The notes below the pieces were generated by a model. It did not search any database. It saw only the letters and a program-made list of their open reading frames with translations, and was not told the DNA's origin. From Tetramitus jugosus (lineage: Eukaryota > Heterolobosea > Eutetramitea > Acrasida > Vahlkampfiidae), in NCBI GenBank assembly GCA_937625935.1, contig OW569361.1:434001-498000 (forward strand): a stretch of 64,000 nt of DNA, read 5' to 3'. Every line of letters begins with the position of its first letter. Positions within the stretch are counted from its first letter, which is position 1. The position numbers and the translations under genes are program-made. This document shows positions 56,470-64,000 of this stretch, in pieces.

Positions 56470-58545
56470 TTATGCAGCTGAGTGTAACTCTGTGTTCAGC
56501 TGATCTGCCACTTCCTCTTTCATAAAACCATACTGTGGATGCTTCTTGAACCTCATCAACGTATCCAACAGGCATGTCTTGCACTCGGACAGCAAACTAT
56601 TGAAGAATGACTGTTCTTTCTGCACCAAACGCTCATACTGATCCGGATCTTCCTTGCATTTCAGAAGCAATTGACGATCTCTCAGTAAATCTGACTTGTA
56701 CAAGCTTTCAATGTCGTGTCTCGCGTTCGATGCCAAATTCAACTCAAACTGACTCCCGTTCGCCACAAATGTCTCCATGACAAAATCCTTCTTGGCCAGT
56801 AGAACATCTAGATTCTTCTCAGTCTTGTATTGCGTCGTGATATAAATGTAGAACTTGCAGCTCTCTTCAGCTCTCTCAGAGTACGAATACAGGATAAAGT
56901 GCTTGAATGGGAGTGGCAGTGATAGGACATCGTCCAAATCTACACCGTCCTTGTCTAATACGATGCGATGCAACGTTTTTTGTTCAGGTGTCATGCGATT
57001 CCGCAAACTATCATCCACAACGAGCTTTGTCGTTGTATTGGAGGTCATGCCTCCAACGCGAGACATTTGATTCATGTTCAACAATGAACAATGAGTGATA
57101 CATTCGGACAAGTAGTCCATGGCTTCCGTTTGGTGCGACGTAGTCGCAATCATTTTCATATTTTGTGCTTCCATTTTGGCAATCTTGTGCATCAAGTGTT
57201 CTGTTTTGGTCTTGAATGGATCCAAAAAGGAGCTCGTGATATCGGAGAGCACACACTCTAGCTTTTGCAAGTTTGATTGCAAGTTGTTCAGTGAGCTCTG
57301 GTGCTCCGACTCATCTTCACCACTAGTCGTAGACCATTTGCTTGGAGAGGCATCAGAGTGCAGTGAAGCAACGTCATGTTCACTGGCCGTATCCATACTG
57401 TCAACATCGCTCGTTGCACTAGACAAGAACGAGTTTTGATGTTGAGGGTAGCTACCGCCGTGTGGGGAGATTGCGGATGGATTGTGAGGTGCCTCTAGTT
57501 GAGTCTTGACTGATTTCATGACAGCCAAGAACCGATTCTTGTCCGAGTTGGTGCTTCCGGGTATCTCACCCAGTGAGAGCACGACGTATTGAGTCTTGCC
57601 ACCGCGGACAATAATAGGAAGCGTCCGAGGGAGACCAATAAGCTTCTTCTCACCAGATTTTCGGAAACGGTCCATGTATGCATCGTGCTTTTCAGCAATG
57701 TACGAAGGTATGAGATCCTTGACGTTCATTCGCAGCATTTCACCGTGCATGTAACCAAAGAGTTGAGTCAATGAAGAGTTGACACATTGTATATCACCAA
57801 ATGCATCTGTAATCACAGCTGCATCAATCATTGCCTCTACAGCGGAGTGAATATTGAGCGAACCGCCATTCACGTTTCGGTCGACATCAGAGCTGCTGTC
57901 ACCTTCCATTAGTCCGCAATTGGCTTGATTCCTAGAGATGGTCCCAGAAAGCACCCGTATCCAATCTTCCTGCGTTTCCGAGTCATTTGCTCTGAGCACC
58001 AACGGAGCTCTCTTGTCAAAGAAGAGACCAATCGTGCATTTTTTTCCGGTAATGGGCTCCCCATCCACTGCCTTTACAATAATTGCGCGCTCTTGTCGGT
58101 TCGGAGAGGTTTGTTCCGATGCCGCGGCGCCCACCCAAAATTTTTCCGTGACCTGGTAATGCTTCTGTTGACTTTTGAGCGGGTTTTCAAGTTGGCTTGC
58201 TGTAGCTCTTGTTGCCGTTGATGTAATCTGAGGAGAGCTTGACGAGGCAATACCACCACGATGCACGGGTGATAATGATGATCCGAGAGGTGATGAAACA
58301 GGTGAAACAGGAGATGAAGAGACTTGAGTAGGTGGTTTCACTCTCATCAAGCATGAGCCATCCATGACAAAATATCCAACTTTCCACGAAGAAAACACGA
58401 GTCTTTGTTTCACTTGGAGAGAACCTTCCTTGACGACCATGTCTTCATGGATGGAAAGAGAATCTTCAGTTTCGATTCTACGTGACATGCTGCCGCCGCT
58501 CTTGTGATGATGATGACTGGTGGAGAATGGTGATGATGAGCTCAT
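56470..58545 (-). CDS. PH-PAS-RGS signalling protein
   Basis: A 691-residue protein. Residues about 36-203 form a PH domain with a long Ser/Pro insert (KEGSLQVKQRLVFSSWKVGY at the start, NDSETQEDWIRVL at the end). Residues about 232-347 form a PAS domain (AAVITDAFGDIQCVNSSLTQ, LFGYMHGEMLRMNVKDLIP). A Ser-rich linker and a coiled coil (about 420-475) precede a C-terminal RGS-type helical domain (about 540-672; LPFKHFILYSYSERAEESCK, then QFELNLASNARHDIESLY). The expected role is G-alpha regulation at a membrane, modulated by a PAS-sensed signal. The RGS assignment rests on pattern rather than strict motif. Confidence 0.72.
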   Translation of the reverse strand: MSSSSPFSTSHHHHKSGGSMSRRIETEDSLSIHEDMVVKEGSLQVKQRLVFSSWKVGYFVMDGSCLMRVKPPTQVSSSPVSPVSSPLGSSLSPVHRGGIASSSSPQITSTATRATASQLENPLKSQQKHYQVTEKFWVGAAASEQTSPNRQERAIIVKAVDGEPITGKKCTIGLFFDKRAPLVLRANDSETQEDWIRVLSGTISRNQANCGLMEGDSSSDVDRNVNGGSLNIHSAVEAMIDAAVITDAFGDIQCVNSSLTQLFGYMHGEMLRMNVKDLIPSYIAEKHDAYMDRFRKSGEKKLIGLPRTLPIIVRGGKTQYVVLSLGEIPGSTNSDKNRFLAVMKSVKTQLEAPHNPSAISPHGGSYPQHQNSFLSSATSDVDSMDTASEHDVASLHSDASPSKWSTTSGEDESEHQSSLNNLQSNLQKLECVLSDITSSFLDPFKTKTEHLMHKIAKMEAQNMKMIATTSHQTEAMDYLSECITHCSLLNMNQMSRVGGMTSNTTTKLVVDDSLRNRMTPEQKTLHRIVLDKDGVDLDDVLSLPLPFKHFILYSYSERAEESCKFYIYITTQYKTEKNLDVLLAKKDFVMETFVANGSQFELNLASNARHDIESLYKSDLLRDRQLLLKCKEDPDQYERLVQKEQSFFNSLLSECKTCLLDTLMRFKKHPQYGFMKEEVADQLNTELHSAA

Positions 58546-59168
58546 ATAAATAATATAATTGTTTGTGTTGGTGTTTTGTTGTTTTGTTGTGTGTGATTGT
58601 TGATGGCACTGGTTATTTGTTTTTGGTAAAATAAATAATGGGGAGAAGTTAGCTCTATCCGGAGAAATAATTCAGTGACTTGCTGATGGACTTGTGTGCT
58701 GATGGATTTTGGCTGTTGTTGGGGTTGTTGTTTCGAATTCCTTCGAGCAACTATAAGAGAAAACAAAAAGCGATGGGATTCCAGAGGAGGAATATTTTTT
58801 GGGCTGCACGTTCAAGTTTTACGTGAATCATGAATTCGGTGAAGAGAAACGTGATTGCCTAAGACGGGACGAGTGACCCCAGAAGAGTTCGCTAATCACA
58901 TTGTTCGGGGCGAACATGTCATTGCTGATCGGAGCTGGATTGATCCAATCGGATTTGCCTTCAAAAGTGATACAGTTCCGATCAACAAAAACAGTTTTGG
59001 AGTTGCAACTCTTTTCTTTAACGTTCATATTCCAAATTGAGGAACCCTGTAGAATACGCATTAAGGAGGACGAGAATTACCTGGGTTGGTAGGTGTCTTC
59101 TACAATTTAACGTTTCAAGAAATATTGTTGTAGTGGTTGATTTCTCAAAATCAAGTTGCAACAAATTC
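58546..59168. other. intergenic region between PH-PAS-RGS and orphan gene
   Basis: About 620 bp of shared upstream DNA. Overlapping open frames at 58855-59040 (+), 58901-59092 (+) and 58828-59061 (-) are each of ordinary composition but cannot all be coding. One plus-strand frame could be an upstream exon of the gene at 59169 (a GGTAGGTGTC donor-like site lies at 59086). Unresolved. Confidence 0.35.
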
Positions 59169-59930
59169 ATGAAGACCACTCGACACCACGTAGCAATGGG
59201 GCTTCCTGTGGGACAACCAACAAAGAATTTTCAACACAATTCGCCGAATGAATTACGATATCGAATCGGTCTCCATGATAGTGGGATTGAGATGCTGTGC
59301 CAATCTCCTCTGATCTCTCGCCAGGAGCGTTCAAAACACAAGGAACAATATTGGAACACTGATGACAGTTCGTTGGTAATGTCTAACAAATGGTGCAAGT
59401 TAATTGTTGATAGAAACGATAGAACTGAGGTCAGGTACAAGGAAGTGACGAACTGCCCACAAACTATTGAATACAACTTGACCGTCGCTTCTCACTTCTC
59501 AGATGTTGAGGAGTTGATAGATTTACGATTGAAACCTTTAACGATTATGGACGTGGAAAGCGTTATCCTCGATTCACAGTTGGGCTTTTCTGTGCGCATT
59601 GACTATGCAACATTTGAAGATGGAGATCCGCATTGCATTTGTAGCTTGGAGGGTATTGAGAATATACCAAGTGATCTGTATCAAGAGTTGCAAGCTCATT
59701 GCATTTCCCCAATAAGAAATAAGATTTGTGAGTACCTTTTTCGTTACAAGCCAGAATTGTACCAAATCTTGGTAGATAGACAGTATGTGGAAGAGATCTA
59801 TGAGACCAGTGTTTTAGATTCTCAGTGGAACGACCTCCAATCCCACCCAGAGCTTGATTTAATTATTGCGAGGATAGAAGGAAGAAATCCTGAAGGAATT
59901 GACCCGTGGGAGGAACATTTTGAGCTCTAA
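59169..59930 (+). CDS. orphan protein of about 253 residues
   Basis: The first ATG in the long frame is at 59169; the frame is open further upstream to about 59037 without a convincing start, so an upstream exon is possible. The sequence has normal complexity with no signal peptide or membrane segment. It contains PNELRYRIGLHDSGIEMLCQ, WCKLIVDRNDRTEVRYKEV, a helical LSRPIRNKICEYLF-like region (actual: ISPIRNKICEYLFRYKPELY) and an acidic C-terminus ending IDPWEEHFEL. Family not recognised. Confidence 0.55.
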   Translation: MKTTRHHVAMGLPVGQPTKNFQHNSPNELRYRIGLHDSGIEMLCQSPLISRQERSKHKEQYWNTDDSSLVMSNKWCKLIVDRNDRTEVRYKEVTNCPQTIEYNLTVASHFSDVEELIDLRLKPLTIMDVESVILDSQLGFSVRIDYATFEDGDPHCICSLEGIENIPSDLYQELQAHCISPIRNKICEYLFRYKPELYQILVDRQYVEEIYETSVLDSQWNDLQSHPELDLIIARIEGRNPEGIDPWEEHFEL

Positions 59931-60091
59931 TCTCCTTTTTGTTATCTAATATCCCCGCATCAACGAAAAGACACAGAAAAAATCCCTCCAACTAAGATTG
60001 AAGTTTCGTTTTCACACCGGCGGACAAAATCACACGGACGAATTACCCACACAAACAAAAAAACATTTGTGCGAAAAAAAAGCGACTAAAA

Positions 60092-62815
60092 ATGACGTCA
60101 ACAACATGTTGTGTTGATGTTGCTTCTTCTCACTCACCCTACAAAACAATGATGATCAAAAGAACGCCCAAATGGCACCTCATCAAATCCCTCGTCGTTC
60201 TCATTGTGATTGCTTTTGCTGTTCTTTCACTGTACTTGAGACAATCAACAACAACAACAATGACATCCAAATCGAAATTTTTCAAAAAAGCAATCATTAG
60301 CTCCAGAGGGTCCACTAGCTTGAACAATCATCATTCACTCTACTTGTTCATCAATAGCACAAAAAATCAACAAAGAGGATTCATGACAACATCATCTACA
60401 TTAATAACAGCAAGTGAAAATGTGCTAGGTGATGGTGGTGATGGTGATGATGAAGATGATGGAAATTCAAACATTTGCCACAAGGTGGCTCGTTTCAGAG
60501 AATCAAAGTGTGAATTTGTCAAAAAGAATTGTCCAGAGCCATTGGCTGGTGGATTGATCAATTATTTGCGAATTCGTTATTGTGGATTTGAAAAAGTTCC
60601 TTTTCTCTTCTTTGTTTGTGGTGTATGTGTTGTCAAGATCTTGTTTTTTTTGTATTCGCTTTTTGTTTTTTGTGTTTTTGTTGTTTGTTTTTATTGTAAA
60701 AAAAATTGCATTTTTGTAATTTTTTTTGAATTGGTTATGGTGTTTGATCGTGTGAAACTGACAAGAGCTTTTTGATGTGTCATTGGATGTGTATGTGTGT
60801 GCACGCGAATTCATACTGATACTATACTGTAGTTCCTCTGGATTCTACTCCTGTTTTATTTATTGTCCGACACGGCAGAAACATACTTTTGTCCGTCGTT
60901 GACTGAAATTTCTAGCTACTTGAAATTGTCGCCGAATGTAGCTGGTGTGACTTTTCTGGCACTGGGCAATGGTGCACCTGATATTGCAAGTATCGTAGCT
61001 GGTGTCCTATCAGGTAGTACTGGATTTGGTGTGGGTGAACCAATTGGTGCTGGATTGTTTGTCACGACATGTGTCATGGCAGCTGTCACTCTATTCAGTG
61101 ATGTCAAGGTGGATGGAGTACCTTTTTTGAGAGATATTGGAACCTACTTGTTCAGTGTGGTGTTTGTGTTTATTATCTGCGTATGGCAAGGTGAGATTCG
61201 ATTGTGGCACGCACTTGCTTGCTTGTCCATTTACTTTGTCTATGTATCGGTGGTTGTGGTTGGTAGAGCTATTCACGTATGGATCAAATCACGTCAATTG
61301 GCAAAGGAAAAACTGTTGATTGAAGCACAAAAGGAGAACGCTTTTCCATCTGGACCCAATGTCGGTACGGCATCCGTGATTAATAATGATGAATCCGAGT
61401 CGACGTCACTGTTGGGCAACAGCGTGTTGCACAAGAAGATTGGAAAGGAAAGTTCTGTTTATTATGAATCGGTGGTGGATGAGAATGATGCACAGATTGA
61501 AACCAAGTGGATCAAGGAACCTCTTTTGATTCATTATGCCGAACAAAAGGAAAAAACTGCGAACCGAGTATCGAAGAAGCAGAAGAAGAACAAGAGCAAG
61601 AAGAATGCAAGTTCTTCCAATGCGCGAGAATCTTCCGAAAAGTTGATTGAGGAGTCTACAGTTGTTGAATCTTCATCTGACGATAGTGATTTGGAAGAGA
61701 ACGAGTCTTCTCCTCCACAAATGGCATCGCAGCATCATGATGATGAATTCCAGAAGTGGGGTAATTTGAAGGTGCAAACCATTCACAATCGACAAAAGTT
61801 CGCTCACAGTTTGAAGCGTCATCACGGCAGTGGATTCTTCTTCCCAAAGGTTGGTCTCGTGTACAATAGTCCCGATTCGCCACAACCATCTCCCGAAGAT
61901 GAGTTAGTACGCGACAAGTCATTCATATTTGAGGATCATTTTGACATGAGCAAGAGCACAATGGATGGAGATGAAGGAAGTGACATTGAAACGGAAGACG
62001 GTTATATTCAACAGTTCTTGCATTGGATTGAATGGGATGAAAAGAGTTGGTTCGATCGACTCTTCTACCTCCTTGTCTCGCCTGCTATTCTCGCACGTAA
62101 TTTGACTATTCCACAAGCTGATCCAGTCTGTTGGAGCAAAGTGTTTGCAGTGTTGTGTCCATTGTTCATGGGACCATTTGTATTATTTGCCACGGGAGGA
62201 TTGAATGTGAAGCTTGGACCTGCTCAGGTATTTCCTCTGTGGGCTCTCATCCTCATCATCACTGTATTTATCAGTTTATTTATTCTGTTGACAACTGTTC
62301 GATCAAGAGCACCGCTCTATCACTTTGTATTCGTGTTTACTGCATTTGCAAGCAGTGTCATTTGGATTTATTTGGTCGCCAATGAACTGGTTGCTATTTT
62401 GCAGAGTTGTGGTATTATGTGGCAAATCAGTGATGGTATTTTAGCTCTCACTGTTTTGGCTTGGGGTAACTCATTAGGTGATATGGTTGCGAATGTTGTT
62501 GTTGCGAGACAAGGCTATCCAGAAATGGCTATTGGAGCTTGTTACGGAGGTCCATGCATGAACTTGTTGATCGGTTTGGGATTGAGCATGACTGCTCATT
62601 GTCTCAAATTTGAGTCGTTCCCAGTAGTTTTGGAACCCAATGTGTTCATGTCATTCGTTTTCCTTCTAGCGAGCATTATCTCAGCTGTGTTAGTCGTGTC
62701 TGTGAATGGATTCCGAGCACCAAAGGTATTTGGTGTCTTTTTGCTCAGCATCTACGTTGTATTTATGGTAATGAGTATCATGATTGAAAGTGGCTTGATA
62801 TTCAGACAAGTATAA
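60092..62815 (+). CDS. SLC8B1: cation/Ca2+ exchanger of the NCLX/CCX type
   Basis: Two exons: 60092-60622 and 60833-62815, with a 210-nt phase-0 intron (GTATGT...GTAG), giving 837 residues. An N-terminal membrane segment (about 30-47) is followed by a lumenal Cys-containing segment, NICHKVARFRESKCEFVKKN, as in NCLX. The first alpha repeat is LSPNVAGVTFLALGNGAPDI and the second is ILALTVLAWGNSLGDMVANV; GNGAPD and GNSLGD are the ion-binding signatures. Between them is a long cytosolic loop with Lys- and Asp/Glu-rich stretches (about 330-490). About eleven or twelve membrane segments are likely. Mitochondrial or endomembrane Na+(Li+)/Ca2+ or H+/Ca2+ exchange is expected. Confidence 0.88.
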
Positions 62816-62879
62816 CTTCAAAAATATATCTCCTGATTGCTTTATTTCTTGTTCTAATAAATACTGCCCAGTATATTAT

Positions 62880-63983
62880 TTACAACCGATACAGCAGCCA
62901 TGATAAGTCCAAGTACTTGCAATTTTTGCAAGTCCACACTCCTTTGGCCACAATAGTGTAGAACAAGGCGAAGAAGAGAGCAAAGTAAGCCAGGAGTGCA
63001 AGGAATGAGATGATACGAGATAAGATTACGATCTTCCGGAGAGCACTTTCCCAATTCACCTTTCTCAACGTCTTACTCTCCCCATTTACTTGCATCAGGT
63101 CTGTCAACGATCCTTGAGGTGGTACATTGTTCTGGAAATCACTCAGGGATAGATTCGTAGGCAAGAGTTGTTCCGTATCTCCAATGTCATTGATCTCCTT
63201 TGCTGCTTGCGACTTTGCAACGGAATCACGAGGTAGAATAACCAATGCAAGGAGGAAGCCAACAACTAATCCACCTATATGTCCCCAATTGTCAATCAAA
63301 GGGACAATACCCACAGCTAGGAAGAGTACTAGTTGGATGATGAGAGTCACTGTCGAGAATATTGGATTGGGAATTGTGATTCGATTGTTCCAGTTGTACA
63401 TTAAATCAGCAAACATTGCAGAGAAGAGACCACTCAAGCAACTGGACGCTCCCACACTAATCAATCCAGAGTTCATTACACAACTTAGTAAGTTTCCTCC
63501 GACTCCGCTCACTAGATAGATGAGAAACACTCTCCACATTCCCCAATACACTTCACATCGACTTCCTAGAAACAATTGCCACATGACATTGACTCCGAGA
63601 TGTATGAGCCCACTGTGTAGAATGCAAGGGGAAAGGAATCTGTAGACCTGTGTTTCATCATAAATCTTCTGGGTATCCTTGGCGCCCCAGTCGCGCAGTA
63701 CCTTAATCGATGGGCCAATCGAAGGATTCACTGCAAGGTTCTCCACTCCATTTATACTCATCATTATTATTAATATTACTACTTGAGAGAAAGTCATGCA
63801 GTAGATGAAGATAGGAAAAGGTATCTTTCTCTTGCTGGATTGAACTGGACCAAAAGCGAGAAATGAAATAATGGTTGTCCAGCAGGAAGAAGAAGGAGCT
63901 TTTTCATTGATGCCCGAAGGTGAACGAGGAGGTGGAGGAGGAGAACGAGGATAACCAATGGAATTTCGAATCTTATACTTCAT
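62880..63983 (-). CDS. rhomboid family intramembrane serine protease
   Basis: A 367-residue protein that begins close to the right edge. A Pro/Arg-rich cytosolic N-terminus (10-25) precedes about seven membrane segments. Active-site features are present: HSGLIHLGVNVMWQ with H128 and N132 (oxyanion region), YWGMWRVFLIYLVSGVGGN matching the WR motif, VGASSCLSGLF with S180 as nucleophile, and DNWGHIGGLVVGF with H235 as base. The usual GASG is GASS here. The C-terminus carries a charged loop and one more hydrophobic pair. Secretase-A type rhomboids cleave membrane-anchored proteins; substrates are unknown. The stop is 64 bp from the convergent exchanger stop. Confidence 0.9.
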   Translation of the reverse strand: MKYKIRNSIGYPRSPPPPPRSPSGINEKAPSSSCWTTIISFLAFGPVQSSKRKIPFPIFIYCMTFSQVVILIIMMSINGVENLAVNPSIGPSIKVLRDWGAKDTQKIYDETQVYRFLSPCILHSGLIHLGVNVMWQLFLGSRCEVYWGMWRVFLIYLVSGVGGNLLSCVMNSGLISVGASSCLSGLFSAMFADLMYNWNNRITIPNPIFSTVTLIIQLVLFLAVGIVPLIDNWGHIGGLVVGFLLALVILPRDSVAKSQAAKEINDIGDTEQLLPTNLSLSDFQNNVPPQGSLTDLMQVNGESKTLRKVNWESALRKIVILSRIISFLALLAYFALFFALFYTIVAKGVWTCKNCKYLDLSWLLYRL

Positions 63984-64000
63984 TGTTCAATTGTTTTAGT

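Noticed and set aside
1-64000. tRNA genes, rRNA genes, CRISPR arrays and intact transposons
   Set aside because: Scanned by eye for tRNA B-box-like segments, regular spaced repeats and transposase motifs; none was convincing. A covariance-model scan could still find a tRNA.

Overview
The window looks like nuclear DNA of a free-living amoeboflagellate, most probably a Naegleria species or another heterolobosean. Genes are packed tightly on both strands with gaps often under 100 bp. Most genes are intronless; the rest carry a few short GT-AG introns (57 to about 210 nt, one with a TACTAAC branch site). CAA/CAG-rich leaders and Gln/Asn/His/Ser-rich N-termini are common. The gene set mixes cilium genes with Golgi, spliceosome, Integrator and organellar translation genes. 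I see no prokaryotic features, rRNA, tRNA, CRISPR array or intact transposon. The species call is inference from gene style and content.

Layout. 1-10.3 kb: the start of a type II membrane protein that runs off the left edge (-), an AIMP1/Arc1p-like tRNA-binding cofactor (-), a PSMG1/PAC1-like proteasome chaperone (-), Integrator subunit 3 (+, three exons) and an adenylate-kinase-7-like protein without its kinase domain (+, two exons). 10.3-24.8 kb: two divergent GPI-type glucan-active glycosidases, IFT144/WDR19 (-), uracil phosphoribosyltransferase (-, two exons), an NFX1-type zinc-finger protein (+), a Q/H-rich nuclear protein (-) and a 1.2 kb gap. 24.8-33 kb: PRPF18 (+), a BBS6/MKKS-like divergent chaperonin (+, four exons), biotin-protein ligase (+), a secreted protein with two C-terminal modules (+), a C2orf81-like protein (-) and NIP7 (-).

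33-41.3 kb is the least conventional part: a secreted protein of unknown family, a heme-oxygenase-like iron redox enzyme broken by a frameshift, an orphan gene, an RWP-RK factor with a rearranged partial copy beside it, two weak small genes and a coiled-coil protein. 41.3-56.3 kb: importin-5 (-, three exons), a two-trefoil lectin, a nucleotidyltransferase fused to a decayed RNA-ligase-like domain, a protein with alveolin-like repeats, a GMAP-210/Rud3-type golgin, and a head-to-head pair of mitochondrial translation genes (RF2 and MetRS). 56.3-64 kb: a PH-PAS-RGS protein, an orphan gene, an NCLX-type cation/Ca2+ exchanger (two exons) and a rhomboid protease.

Functional themes. Four cilium-associated families (AK7-like, IFT144, BBS6-like, C2orf81-like) lie between 8.5 and 32.2 kb. 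Three of them have a GGCGCG/GGCGCC-AAA element within about 100 bp of the start codon. The glycosidases and the secreted protein at 29.2 kb fit cyst-wall or food-wall glucan processing. RF2, MetRS and possibly biotin ligase point to organelle maintenance. The strongest candidate for something undescribed is the gene at 46.8-49.0 kb: an intact-looking nucleotidyltransferase joined to an RNA-ligase-like domain that has lost its recognisable catalytic residues. Domain calls rest on motif recognition by eye, without database searches.
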